Part shown: positions 1-8,691 of the stretch, in pieces
Position numbering within the stretch: position 1 is the first letter of the stretch
Layout of the letters: the number at the start of each line of letters is the position of its first letter
Source: Mycolicibacterium aurum
GTDB taxonomy: Bacteria; Actinomycetota; Actinomycetes; Mycobacteriales; Mycobacteriaceae
Length of the DNA stretch: 64,000 nt
Assembly (NCBI GenBank): GCA_900078775.1
Contig: LT549889.1
Coordinates: 5,828,001 to 5,892,000 of the forward strand
Direction: 5' to 3'
The notes under the pieces: model-generated
Seen by the model: only the letters and a program-made list of their open reading frames with translations
The model's database searches: none
What the model was told of the DNA's origin: nothing
Made by a program: the position numbers and the translations under genes

Positions 1-3
1 GGG

Positions 4-906
4 TCAGATCAGCGGCTTCTTGGTCCTGATCCGGCGGCGGAGGTCGCCCATCATCACCAGGCTGCCGCCGTGCCGGATGAACCGCGGCAGGAACCGGTTG
101 ACGAACGACACGAACACGAACAGGTTCTCGAAGCGGCGCTGATCGGCGGCGGAGAAACTCAGTCCCATCGCGTCGCGGAACACCGGTGCCAGTGACCCGA
201 TGGTGAGGAACTTCAGCAACGGGCCGAAGGTCACCCGCAGCGGCCAGCGGACGATCTTCAGATCCACCATCTGCATCAGGTATTCGCGGATGTGGTCGTC
301 GATCGCCACCCGCTGGCACGCGGTGTTCCAGTACACGTCGAAATCGGCTCGGGTCTTCGGCCATTGGTCGGCGGTGACCTGCAGCGTGGTGCCCAACGGT
401 TGCGCCGACCGATAGAACTGCTCGGCCTGCTCCTCGGTCATCGCGCCGTGCAGCAACTGGAAGGTGTCCTCGAAGCCGACGAACAGGCAGGCCGCCACCC
501 ACAGCTGCAACTCCCGGTCGAAGGCGTTGTACCGCACCGGGCTGGCATCGGTCGACTGCACCTGGCGGTGTGCGCCGTCGACCGCCTCGCGGAACGCGCG
601 CCGCTCCTCCTCGGTACCCAGGATGGCCACCGCCAGATACTGCGTGGTGGTGCGGGCCCGCTTCCACGGGTGCACCATCAGGCTGCCGGATCTCACCCGG
701 CTCTCGGCGACGCCGTAGCCGACCTCGGGCCAGGCCAACTGCATGATCACATTGGCCGCCGCCCCGGCGAAGGACCAGAAGTCCAGCGCGTCCTGGATGG
801 CGACGTCGCCCCGGTACCAGCGCGGCGTGCGCTGCTCGATGGTGATGCGGGTGTCGGCGGTGGTCAGCCGTGGCGGCGATCCGAAATCGAGGTAGCGCGC
901 GGGCAT
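4..906 (-). CDS. Oxygenase MpaB family (DUF2236-type) protein
   Basis: About 300 residues from the ATG at 906, starting MPARYLDFG. The frame stays open upstream to 1053, but that N-terminus is low-complexity and runs into the divergent promoter, so I prefer 906. The sequence has the helical, Trp/His/Arg-rich look of the MpaB/DUF2236 family (WSFAGAAANVIMQLAWPEVGYGV near the N-terminus, a conserved VAACLFVGFEDTF segment in the middle). Family members are heme-type oxygenases or structural relatives, and the substrate here is unknown. The gene is divergent from the two-domain TetR gene at 1133, which suggests control by that regulator (inference). Confidence 0.7.
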   Translation of the reverse strand: MPARYLDFGSPPRLTTADTRITIEQRTPRWYRGDVAIQDALDFWSFAGAAANVIMQLAWPEVGYGVAESRVRSGSLMVHPWKRARTTTQYLAVAILGTEEERRAFREAVDGAHRQVQSTDASPVRYNAFDRELQLWVAACLFVGFEDTFQLLHGAMTEEQAEQFYRSAQPLGTTLQVTADQWPKTRADFDVYWNTACQRVAIDDHIREYLMQMVDLKIVRWPLRVTFGPLLKFLTIGSLAPVFRDAMGLSFSAADQRRFENLFVFVSFVNRFLPRFIRHGGSLVMMGDLRRRIRTKKPLI

Positions 907-994
907 GTCCCCTCCTCCCGGGCCGATCCGGCAACGTCGAGCGCTGAGGCCGTCTGTGCAGCCTGACACAGCGACCTGAGCTCGCACAAGACAC

Positions 995-1012
995 CTATGT
1001 GAATAGGCATTC
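995..1012. promoter_or_regulatory. Candidate TetR operator in the divergent MpaB/TetR promoter
   Basis: CTATGTGAATAGGCATTC contains the inverted pair GAAT-N4-ATTC. It lies between the divergent genes starting at 906 and 1133. A nearly identical 18-mer (15 of 18 bases) lies at 7684-7701 upstream of the mce operon. A further TATTCAC half-site (reverse of GTGAATA) is at 1086-1092. TetR regulators commonly bind such palindromes and repress themselves; assigning this site to the 1133 gene is inference. Confidence 0.4.
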
Positions 1013-1132
1013 GCGGCCTGCGGTATCTCGTTCAGCGGGAAAGACAAGGTCATCTAACGAAGACGCGGGCCGACTTGTAAAGAGATATTCACTCCAGGTG
1101 GCGATCCGGAGGCGATGTATTACCGTGGGGGT

Positions 1133-2344
1133 ATGTCCACTGCCGACAGCCCCGCGCAACCCGCAGTGCGGCGTCGGCCACGGGACCGCAAGGCGCAGAT
1201 CGTCAAGGCCTCCGCGGAGGCGTTCAGCGCCCTGGGCTACCACGCCGTCAGCATGGAGGAGATCGCCGCGCGGGTGGGCATCTCGGCGGCCGCGCTGTAC
1301 CGGCATTCTTCCAGCAAGTACGTGCTGTTCCGGGACGCCGTGCTCGGCCTGGGGCAGCAGCTGGTCGACAGCACCGACTTCCCCGACGACGGCCGGGACC
1401 CGGCCGTCGCGTTGACCGAACTCATCGAAGCCGTGGTGGACACCTCGATCGCCAACCGCACCTCCGGCGGCATGTACCGCTGGGAGGGCCGCTATCTCAA
1501 CACCGAGGACCGCGCCGAGCTGAAGCAGCAGATCGGTCTGGTCAACCGACGGCTACAGAAACCGTTGCTGCAACTGCGTCCGGAACTGACCTCGCACGAA
1601 CGCTGGATGCTGTCCTCGGCGGCGTTGAGCGTCACCGGCAGTGTCACCGACCACCGGGCGTCGCTGCCGGTGAACGAGATCCGCGAACTGCTGACCGGGC
1701 TGGCCTCCTCGGTGCTGACCGCGACACTGCCCGCGCCGTTCGAAGAGGAACCGTCGGTGCCCATCAACGTGAACGTCGGCGGCAGGTACGAGCAGCTGCT
1801 GCAGGAGTCACTACTGCTCTTCCACAAGAAGGGCTTCCGCGAGACCAGCATGGAGGACATCGCCGCGGCGGTGGGCATGAAGGCCTCCGGCATCTACCGG
1901 TATTTCCCGGGCAAGGCCGACCTGCTGGCCGCCTCGCTCCGGCGTTCCGCCGACCGGGTGTCCGGCGACCTGACGAGTGTGCTTGCCGCGGAATCGGACC
2001 CGGAACAGGCGCTGGCCAAGCTCATCGAACTCTATGTGGCCCGGTCGTTCAAGGAGCCCGAGATCGCCTACGTGTACTACGCCGAGCGGGGCAACATCCC
2101 GGAGTCCGAACGCGCGCCCATCCGCAACATCCAACGCGCCACGGTCGACGAGTGGGCCCGGCTGCTGGCCGCCGCGCGTCCCGAATTCAGCCATGCCCAA
2201 GCAAAATTCGCGGTCCATGCGGCGCTTGCCCTGGTGGTCGATCTGGGCCGGCTGGTGCGCTACGAGAACAGCGGGCACTCCCAGGCGTGTGTGCGGCTGC
2301 TGATGGAGATGACGCTGCTCGGGCGCGAACCGCACCTCGTCTGA
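1133..2344 (+). CDS. TetR/AcrR regulator with two complete TetR DNA-binding domains
   Basis: 403 residues from ATG 1133 (MSTADS). An upstream in-frame ATG at 1115 sits only about two bases after GGAGG and is less likely. Two TetR_N helix-turn-helix domains are visible: residues about 20-66 (AFSALGYHAVSMEEIAARVG, then ALYRHSSSK) and about 217-268 (LLFHKKGFRETSMEDIAAAVG, then GIYRYFPGK). Each is followed by a helical ligand-binding-type region, so it looks like a head-to-tail fusion of two TetR monomers. Single-domain TetR proteins are about 200 residues. The likely ligand is an acyl-CoA or other lipid, by analogy with mycobacterial TetRs (inference). A second protein of the same architecture is encoded at 41294-42532. 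Confidence 0.85.
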   Translation: MSTADSPAQPAVRRRPRDRKAQIVKASAEAFSALGYHAVSMEEIAARVGISAAALYRHSSSKYVLFRDAVLGLGQQLVDSTDFPDDGRDPAVALTELIEAVVDTSIANRTSGGMYRWEGRYLNTEDRAELKQQIGLVNRRLQKPLLQLRPELTSHERWMLSSAALSVTGSVTDHRASLPVNEIRELLTGLASSVLTATLPAPFEEEPSVPINVNVGGRYEQLLQESLLLFHKKGFRETSMEDIAAAVGMKASGIYRYFPGKADLLAASLRRSADRVSGDLTSVLAAESDPEQALAKLIELYVARSFKEPEIAYVYYAERGNIPESERAPIRNIQRATVDEWARLLAAARPEFSHAQAKFAVHAALALVVDLGRLVRYENSGHSQACVRLLMEMTLLGREPHLV

Positions 2345-2348
2345 TACC

Positions 2349-3563
2349 TCAGCTGAAGGGTTTGCGGTCGTCGATGCGACGGGACGCCAGCCCGGCCGAC
2401 CGCCACACCCGCGCGATCCAGTCCTCGTCCTCGTCGGTGACCAGATTGCCCATCATCCGCACCGCCACCTTCATCAGGAAGTGCGAACGCATCGCCACCG
2501 GCCCGGCCGCGGGCAGAAACCTCGGCAGCGTCAGCAGCAGCGCCAGCCGCCGGGCCGCGGAGAAGCCGCGGCCGTAGTGCTCGGTGAGCACCGCGGGCCA
2601 GGACGCGGTCAGATCACCGGAGCCCAGCAGTTCGGCGGCCAGCCGCCCGGTCTCCAGGCCGTAGTCGATACCCTCGCCGTTGAGCGGGTTGACGCAGGCC
2701 GCGGCGTCGCCGATGAGCATCCAGTTCGGTCCGGCCACCCCGGACACCGCGCCGCCCATCGGCAGCAGCGCAGACAGGCCGGCCCGCGGTTCGCCTTGGA
2801 AACCCCACTCGTCGCGGCGCAGCCCGCAGTAGTAGGACATCAGCCGCGGCAGCCGCACCTCGGCGGGCCGTTTGGCGGTGGCCAGCGCGCCCACCCCGAT
2901 GTTCACCTCGCCGTTGCCCAGCGGGAAGATCCAGCCATAGCCGGGCAGCACCTTGTTCTCCGGGGACCGCAGTTCCAGGTGCGAGGTGATCCAGGGCTCG
3001 TCGGCGCGCGGGGAGGCGATGTACCCGCGGATCGCGACGCCGTACACGGTCTCCTGATGCCAGGCCCGGCCCAGCGCGCGGCCCAGCGTGGAGCGGGCAC
3101 CGTCGGCGACGATCAGTTCACCGACCCCGACCTCGGAGCCGTCATCGAGGATCAGATCGCAAACCCGGCCCGTCGAGTCGTGGCGCACGTCAACCACTTT
3201 GACGCCGAGCAGCATCTTGGCGCCGTCGTCGGCGGCGACCATGCGGATCCGGTCGTCGAGTTCGGTGCGCGGCACCGCGCTGCTGTTCGGCGGGAACGAC
3301 GGGCCCGGCCAGGGGATCTCCACCTCCGCACCGAACCCGGACATCCGCAGGCCGTGGTGGCTGATCCGGCCGCCCAGCCAATCCCCGAGGCCGAGCCGCT
3401 GCAGCTCGGAGATGGCGCGCGGGGTCAGGCCGTCGCCACAGGCCTTGTCGCGGGGGAACTGTGCGGAATCGATGACCAGGACGTCGCGACCGGCGCGGGC
3501 GGCCCAAGCGGCCGCCGCGGAACCCGCGGGTCCGGCGCCGACGACGACGACGTCGGCCTTCAT
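2349..3563 (-). CDS. menJ: Menaquinone reductase MenJ (geranylgeranyl reductase family)
   Basis: 404 residues from the ATG at 3563 (MKADVVVVGAGPAGSA). Residues 9-14 are the GAGPAG Rossmann FAD site, followed by FPRDKACGDGLTPRA, typical of geranylgeranyl reductases. LIGDAAACVNPLNGEGIDYGLETG is the second FAD motif. In M. tuberculosis Rv0561c saturates the beta-isoprene unit of menaquinone in the membrane. Length and the neighbours grcC1, htpX and gpsA match that locus. The frame is open further upstream (an alternative MSETEV start), but 3563 fits the family length. It is divergent from grcC1 with about 100 bp between them, which must hold both promoters. Confidence 0.93.
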   Translation of the reverse strand: MKADVVVVGAGPAGSAAAAWAARAGRDVLVIDSAQFPRDKACGDGLTPRAISELQRLGLGDWLGGRISHHGLRMSGFGAEVEIPWPGPSFPPNSSAVPRTELDDRIRMVAADDGAKMLLGVKVVDVRHDSTGRVCDLILDDGSEVGVGELIVADGARSTLGRALGRAWHQETVYGVAIRGYIASPRADEPWITSHLELRSPENKVLPGYGWIFPLGNGEVNIGVGALATAKRPAEVRLPRLMSYYCGLRRDEWGFQGEPRAGLSALLPMGGAVSGVAGPNWMLIGDAAACVNPLNGEGIDYGLETGRLAAELLGSGDLTASWPAVLTEHYGRGFSAARRLALLLTLPRFLPAAGPVAMRSHFLMKVAVRMMGNLVTDEDEDWIARVWRSAGLASRRIDDRKPFS

Positions 3564-3662
3564 GGTCCTCGAGGCGCTACTGCTGCGCTCGTCCCCGCGA
3601 GCGGGAGGTACCCCCAGCCCGCCGACCTCAGTCTCACTCACGCCACCCAGTATGTTGGACGA

Positions 3663-4669
3663 ATGAGGACACCGGCGAGCGTGGTGGCGGGAGTGGACTT
3701 CGGGGACCCCGAATTCGCTGCTTCGGTACGCGACGGCGTGGCGCGCATCGAAGAACTGATGGCCACCGAGCTGGGCCGGGCCGATGAGCTGATGGCCGAG
3801 GCCGTCCAGCATCTGTTCCAGGCCGGCGGTAAGCGGTTCCGCCCGCTGTTCACCGTGCTGGCGGGATCGCTGGGTCCCCGGCCCCAGGACGACGAGATCA
3901 CCATCGCCGGTGCGGTGATCGAACTCGTGCACCTGGCCACGCTGTATCACGACGACGTGATGGACGAGGCGCAGGTTCGCCGCGGTGCCGACAGCGCCAA
4001 TGCCCGCTGGGGTAACAACATCGCGATCCTGGCCGGTGACTACCTGTTCGCCACCGCCTCCCGGCTGGTGTCCCGGCTCGGCCCGGACGCGGTGCGGATC
4101 ATCGCCGACACCTTCGCGCAGTTGGTCACCGGTCAGATGCGCGAGACCCGCGGCGCGGCCGAGCACACCGACGAGATCGAGCACTACCTCAAGGTGGTCT
4201 ACGAGAAGACCGCCTGCCTGATCGAGGCCTCCGGCCGGTTCGGTGCCACCTTCTCCGGCGCCCGCACGGAGCAGGTCGAGCGCCTCGCCCGGCTCGGCGG
4301 CATCGTCGGCACCGCATTCCAGATCTCCGACGACATCATCGACATCGACAGCGACCCGGAAGAGTCGGGCAAGGTGCCCGGCACCGACCTGCGCGAAGGA
4401 GTGCACACCCTGCCCGTGCTGTACGCGCTGCGGGAGTCCGGCCCCGACGCCGACCGGCTGCGGGTGCTGCTGGCCCGGCCCATCGAGGACGACGACGAGG
4501 TGGCCGAGGCGCTGACGCTGCTGCGCCGCTCGCCGGGTATGGCGCGGGCCAAGGAGACGGTGCGCGAATACGCGGTGCGGGCCCGCGAGGAGCTGGACAA
4601 CCTGCCGGCCGGCCCGGCCGCGACGCGCTGGCCACGCTGGTGGACTACACCGTCACCCGGCACGGCTGA
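3663..4669 (+). CDS. grcC1: Polyprenyl diphosphate synthase GrcC1, with an apparent single-base frameshift at the 3' end
   Basis: A trans-isoprenyl diphosphate synthase that elongates isoprenyl chains, probably for the menaquinone tail. Aspartate-rich motifs are DDVMD (97-101) and DDIID (223-227), and GGKRFRP is at 55-61. The frame is normal up to LDNLPAGPA (about base 4618). In the GC-rich stretch at about 4605-4625 one base seems missing. The next frame gives the expected C-terminus (DALATLVDYTVTRHG) and stops at TGA 4667-4669, which I use as the end. Without the shift the frame stays open straight into htpX, giving a 651-residue joint frame. A sequencing error or a genuine mutation are both possible. 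Confidence 0.88.
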
Positions 4670-4751
4670 CCAGGGGCACGTCCAGCCGCGTCGGAACCCA
4701 CCGGGGACATCGGGCGTTGGATCAGCAGAGACTTTCGTAGGAGGAAAGCTG

Positions 4752-5618
4752 ATGACCTGGCATCCCCATGCCAACCGGATGAAGACCTTCGCGCTGCTCG
4801 TCGGCATGTCCGCGCTGATCGTCTTCATCGGTTCGCTGTTCGGCAACCAATCGATCCTGTGGCTTTCGGTGTTGTTCGCCGTCGGCATGAACGCGTACGT
4901 CTACTTCAACAGCGACAAGATGGCGTTGCGCGCCATGCACGCTCAGCCTGTCACCGAGATGCAGGCCCCGGCGATGTACCGGATGGTGCGCGAACTGGCG
5001 ACCACCGCCCGCCAGCCCATGCCACGGCTCTACATCAGCGACACCGCGGCGCCCAACGCGTTCGCCACCGGCCGCAACCCGCGCAACGCCGCGGTCTGCT
5101 GCACCACCGGCATCCTGCAGATCCTCGACGAACGCGAACTGCGCGCGGTGCTCGGCCACGAGCTGTCCCATGTGTACAACCGCGACATTCTCATCTCGTG
5201 TGTGGCCGGCGCGATGGCCTCGGTGATCACCGCCCTGGCCAACATCGCGATGTTCGCCTCGATGTTCGGCGGGAACCGCCAGGGCGGCGTGAATCCCTTT
5301 GCCATGCTGCTGGTTTCGATGCTGGGCCCGATCGCGGCCACCGTGGTCAAGCTGGCGGTGTCCCGGTCGCGGGAGTACCAGGCCGACCAGTCCGGTGCCG
5401 AGCTGACCGGCGACCCGCTGGCGCTGGCCAGCGCGCTGCGCAAGATCGCCTACGGGGTGCAGGCCGCGCCGCTGCCGCCAGAACCGCAGCTGGCCGATCA
5501 GGCCCACCTGATGATCGCCAACCCGTTCCGGGCCGGGGAGAAGATCGGCAAGCTGTTCTCCACCCACCCGCCGATGGAGGACCGCATCCGCCGTCTGGAG
5601 CAGATGGCCGGCCGGTGA
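4752..5618 (+). CDS. htpX: Membrane zinc metalloprotease HtpX
   Basis: 288 residues, the usual HtpX length. It starts at ATG 4752 behind a strong AGGAGG (about 4739-4744). Two N-terminal membrane helices (about 13-29 and 36-52) precede the catalytic HELSH zinc motif at 136-140, and further hydrophobic segments follow. The third zinc ligand is likely in SREYQADQSGAELTG. It degrades misfolded membrane proteins under envelope stress. Position after grcC1 matches Rv0562-Rv0563. The upstream grcC1 frame is in register with this one only because of the apparent frameshift described for grcC1. Confidence 0.95.
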   Translation: MTWHPHANRMKTFALLVGMSALIVFIGSLFGNQSILWLSVLFAVGMNAYVYFNSDKMALRAMHAQPVTEMQAPAMYRMVRELATTARQPMPRLYISDTAAPNAFATGRNPRNAAVCCTTGILQILDERELRAVLGHELSHVYNRDILISCVAGAMASVITALANIAMFASMFGGNRQGGVNPFAMLLVSMLGPIAATVVKLAVSRSREYQADQSGAELTGDPLALASALRKIAYGVQAAPLPPEPQLADQAHLMIANPFRAGEKIGKLFSTHPPMEDRIRRLEQMAGR

Positions 5619-5686
5619 CTTCGGGCGCTGAGGTACGCAATGTGAACGGGAGCGCGCCGAAATCGCAGACGGGTTAGGGTGACGCC

Positions 5687-6223
5687 ATGCGTATGCGAGG
5701 TTTGCTCACGGCTCTGGCGGCCGCCGCCGTCCTGAGCGCCCCGGCGGTCGCCGGGGCAGAACCCGAACCACCGCCACCGCCGCCCCCGGGACCCAACATC
5801 AACGTGTGGGAACTGGTGAAGCCGTCGGCCTACTCCGTCAACGACGGCAGCCTGTACGCGTTCACCACACCGGGCGACATCACCTGCGTGATGAGCCGGG
5901 GGACCGGCGGCTATGGCTGCAGCGGCCCGTTCCCGGGTGCGCCCAACGGCGCCAATGTGGTCTCGGGCGGCCAGGTCGGGGCGCCCGGCTTCGCGTCCGC
6001 CGCCAATCCGATCTACGTCGGGGACAAGCCCGCCCAGCCGCTGCCGCCGAACTCGCGGATCAGCTTCCAGCACGTCAGCTGCGGCACCGACGGGGTGCTG
6101 ACCTCGTGCCAGAACTCGTTCGACCAGTCCGGGTTCGTGATCGGCCCGGCCGGCAGCTACATCCTCAACCCGACCAACCCGCTGCTGGACCGGCCCGAGG
6201 GCCGCAACCCGTATTTCAACTGA
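5687..6223 (+). CDS. Small secreted protein, function unknown
   Basis: 178 residues from ATG 5687. A Sec signal peptide (MRMRGLLTALAAAAVLSAPAVAGA) is followed by a short polyproline stretch and a mature domain with four cysteines (ITCVMS, YGCSG, VSCGTD, TSCQN), probably two disulfides. The pattern of TTPGDITC and a C-terminal proline/asparagine-rich end is common in mycobacterial exported proteins of unknown role. A 26-bp tandem repeat begins within its last codons. It is convergent with gpsA. Confidence 0.75.
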   Translation: MRMRGLLTALAAAAVLSAPAVAGAEPEPPPPPPPGPNINVWELVKPSAYSVNDGSLYAFTTPGDITCVMSRGTGGYGCSGPFPGAPNGANVVSGGQVGAPGFASAANPIYVGDKPAQPLPPNSRISFQHVSCGTDGVLTSCQNSFDQSGFVIGPAGSYILNPTNPLLDRPEGRNPYFN

Positions 6224-6275
6224 GCGCACCGCGCCCGGTCTTCAATTGAGCGCACCGCGCTCGGTTTTCAACTGA
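6215..6275. repeat. 26-bp tandem repeat, 2.35 copies
   Basis: Copies at 6215-6240 and 6241-6266 differ at three positions, and a partial third copy (TTCAACTGA) is at 6267-6275. The unit includes the stop codon of the preceding gene (TTCAACTGAGCGCACCGCGC), so the gene end has been duplicated. It fills the gap between two convergent genes. Confidence 0.85.
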
Positions 6276-6279
6276 CGGG

Positions 6280-7305
6280 TCAGAAGCCCGCGCCGTACAC
6301 CTCGTGGCCGGGCTTCTCCAGCATCAGGCCGCGGTAGGCGTCCTCCACGGTGCAACCCCGGTTGATGACGCCGTCGACCTCCCGTGCGATCGGCATCGGG
6401 ATGCCGTACTGCTCGGCGAACTCCACGATGACCGAGGCCGCCTTGACGCCCTCAGCGACCTGGTTCATGGCCGCGATGATCTCGTCGACCGTCTTGCCGG
6501 ACCCGAGCTGCTCACCGACGTGCCGGTTGCGGCTGCGCTGGCTGGTGCAGGTCACGATCAGGTCGCCTATCCCGGCCAGCCCGCCGAAGGTGTCGCGGTG
6601 CCCGCCCATCGCGACACCGAGCTTGGACATCTCGGCCACCGCGCGGGCCATCACCATGGCGCGGGTGTTCTCGCCGATGCCCAGCGAGTAGCCCATCCCG
6701 ACGGCGATCGCGTACACGTTCTTCAACGCCCCGGCCATCTCGACACCCACCACATCGTCGGTGGTGTAGGTGCGGAATCGCCTGGTGCGGAACAGGTCCG
6801 CCAGATTGGCGGCCAGATGCTGGTCGGGCATCGCCAACACGGCGGCCGCGGCATACCCCTCGGCGACCTCGCGGGCGATGTTCGGCCCGGCCAGGATGCC
6901 GGCCGGGTGCCCGGGCAGCACCTCGTCGACGATCTGGCTCATCCGCATGTTGGTGCCCTGCTCCAAACCCTTGACCAGGGACACCACCGGGACCCAGGGG
7001 CGCAGTTCGCGGGCCAGTTCCTCCAGCACCCCGCGGAAGCCGTGCGAGGGCACCCCCATCACGATGACGTCGGCGCACTGGGCGGCCTCGGAGAAGTCGG
7101 TGGTGGCGCGCAACGCCTCGGGCAGTGCCACCTCGTCGCCCAGATAGCGCGAGTTGCGGTGGTTCTCGTTGATGTCCTTGGCGGTCTCCTCCGAGCGCAC
7201 CCACTGCAGCGTCGGAGTTCGGCGCGCACAGATGGTGGCGACGGTGGTGCCCCAGGATCCTCCGCCCAGGACGACGACGTTGGGTTCGCGTTGTGCAGGT
7301 GCCAT
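6280..7305 (-). CDS. gpsA: NAD(P)-dependent glycerol-3-phosphate dehydrogenase GpsA
   Basis: 341 residues from ATG 7305 (MAPAQREPNVVVLGGGSWGT). The frame extends further upstream, but the Rossmann motif GGGSWGT at 14-20 fixes the start. Signatures are KNVYAIAVGMGYSLGIGENTRA with the catalytic-type lysine, and GLAGIGDLIVTCTSQRSRN. It reduces dihydroxyacetone phosphate to sn-glycerol-3-phosphate for phospholipid synthesis in the cytosol. Its position after htpX on the opposite strand matches Rv0564c. Confidence 0.96.
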   Translation of the reverse strand: MAPAQREPNVVVLGGGSWGTTVATICARRTPTLQWVRSEETAKDINENHRNSRYLGDEVALPEALRATTDFSEAAQCADVIVMGVPSHGFRGVLEELARELRPWVPVVSLVKGLEQGTNMRMSQIVDEVLPGHPAGILAGPNIAREVAEGYAAAAVLAMPDQHLAANLADLFRTRRFRTYTTDDVVGVEMAGALKNVYAIAVGMGYSLGIGENTRAMVMARAVAEMSKLGVAMGGHRDTFGGLAGIGDLIVTCTSQRSRNRHVGEQLGSGKTVDEIIAAMNQVAEGVKAASVIVEFAEQYGIPMPIAREVDGVINRGCTVEDAYRGLMLEKPGHEVYGAGF

Positions 7306-7829
7306 CCGGTCAGCGTATTGCGGCGGCCCGGCCGGTGACCGCAAGTTGCTGAACTGATCTGTACCCGTTCGGTCGCGGTGCCCTGCTCGAACATCACCGG
7401 GTGCCGGCCGGGTCCCGGGTAGCACGCGCCCCGCGGCCCGCGCAGAAGCGGATAAGTTAATAACTATTTGCGGGTGTTGACGGTTGTCCCGGAGTGCGCC
7501 GGCCGAGCCGCGTGCGGTCCGCTTCGACGCCGCCTTGAGCCGTCTCGCAGCTACGGAATGCGTGGCAAAACCCCTTGAAAACCGCATTCCGAGTGGTGGT
7601 TCACCGGGTTGGCGGAGCAACCTGTCAAGGCGCACCGTAACCGATGTCGGGGTTCGCTGTGGGTGCTACGCTCCACACTCGTTCTATGTGAATGGAAATT
7701 CTGCAAAACGTTGACGTTGGCAGCGGCGCGACGATACGGTGCCAGACACCGCGAGTGTTCTGCCGGAGGCGCCGGGGTCCGGTGTCGGGAGGGAAGTACT
7801 TTGCCTGCTCTATCTCACTGCGAGAGAGG
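7306..7829. promoter_or_regulatory. 524-bp non-coding region upstream of the first mce operon
   Basis: No convincing gene. It holds two palindromes: AGTTAATAACT at 7455-7465, and CTATGTGAATGGAAATTC (GAAT-N4-ATTC) at 7684-7701. The second matches the candidate operator at 995-1012. TTGACG-type -35 sequences are at 7477-7482 and 7711-7716. This region probably contains the operon promoter and regulator sites (inference). A frame open from 7692 into yrbEA is arginine/cysteine-rich before 7830 and not yrbE-like. Confidence 0.5.
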
Positions 7830-8690
7830 GTGACCGCGTCGCGCGAGCGTCCGTCCCACGGGGGAGACGGACTCGAAGCCATCGGTCACTGGGCAACCGG
7901 GTACACCAAACGCCATCCGATCGCCGCGCTGCAGACCGTCGGTGACCAGTTCGTGCTCGGCGTGCGCACGCTGCAGCACCTGTTCATCGATCTGTTCACC
8001 GGCCGGTTCCAATGGCAGGAGTTCATTCGTCAGGGCGCCTTCATGGCCGGCACCGCCGTGGTGCCGACCGTGTTGGTGGCGTTGCCCATCGGCGTGACGT
8101 TGTCCATCCAGTTCGCGCTGCTGGCCGGTCAGGTCGGCGCGACCTCGCTGGCCGGTGCGGCCAGCGGGCTGGCGGTCATCCGGCAGGCGGCCTCGCTGAC
8201 CGCGGCCATCCTGATGGCGGCCGCCGTCGGGTCGGCCATCACCGCCGATCTCGGTTCCCGCACCATGCGTGAGGAGACCGATGCCATGGAGGTCATGGGC
8301 GTCTCGGTGATCCGGCGGCTGGTGGTGCCGCGGTTCGCGGCGGCGATCATGATCGGCGTTGCGTTGACCGGCGTGGTGTGTTTCGTCGGCTTCCTGGCCA
8401 GCTTCCTGTTCAACGTGTACTTCCAGAACGGCGCACCCGGCAGCTTCGTGGCCACCTTCGCCTCCTTCGCCACCACCGGGGACATGGTGGTCGCCATCGT
8501 GAAGGCGGTGATCTTCGGCGCCATCGTGGCCGTGGTGGCCTGCCAGAAGGGGCTGTCCACCGCGGGCGGGCCGACCGGTGTCGCGAACTCGGTGAACGCG
8601 GCGGTGGTCGAGTCGATCCTGCTGTTGATGATCGTCAACGTCGTGGTCAGCCAGCTCTACATCATGATGTTCCCGAGGGTCGGTCTCTGA
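7830..8690 (+). CDS. yrbEA: ABC-type permease YrbEA (MlaE family) of the first mce operon
   Basis: 286 residues from GTG 7830, preceded by GAGAGAG. An N-terminal amphipathic region is followed by about five membrane helices and the MlaE-family signature GSAITADLGSRTMREETDAMEVMGV. With YrbEB it forms the inner-membrane permease that moves lipids handed over by the Mce proteins, powered by an Mkl-type ATPase encoded elsewhere. The stop at 8690 is one base before the GTG of yrbEB. Which of the named mce families (mce1-mce8) this belongs to cannot be decided by reading. Confidence 0.93.
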   Translation: MTASRERPSHGGDGLEAIGHWATGYTKRHPIAALQTVGDQFVLGVRTLQHLFIDLFTGRFQWQEFIRQGAFMAGTAVVPTVLVALPIGVTLSIQFALLAGQVGATSLAGAASGLAVIRQAASLTAAILMAAAVGSAITADLGSRTMREETDAMEVMGVSVIRRLVVPRFAAAIMIGVALTGVVCFVGFLASFLFNVYFQNGAPGSFVATFASFATTGDMVVAIVKAVIFGAIVAVVACQKGLSTAGGPTGVANSVNAAVVESILLLMIVNVVVSQLYIMMFPRVGL

Positions 8691-8691
8691 C

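Noticed and set aside
2481..3662. Upstream extension of the grcC1 open frame
   Set aside because: This part is antisense to menJ and Gln/His/Arg-rich; the grcC1 ATG at 3663 fits the family.
7484..7714. 76-codon frame upstream of yrbEA
   Set aside because: No ribosome site and no domain; it lies in the promoter region with palindromes.
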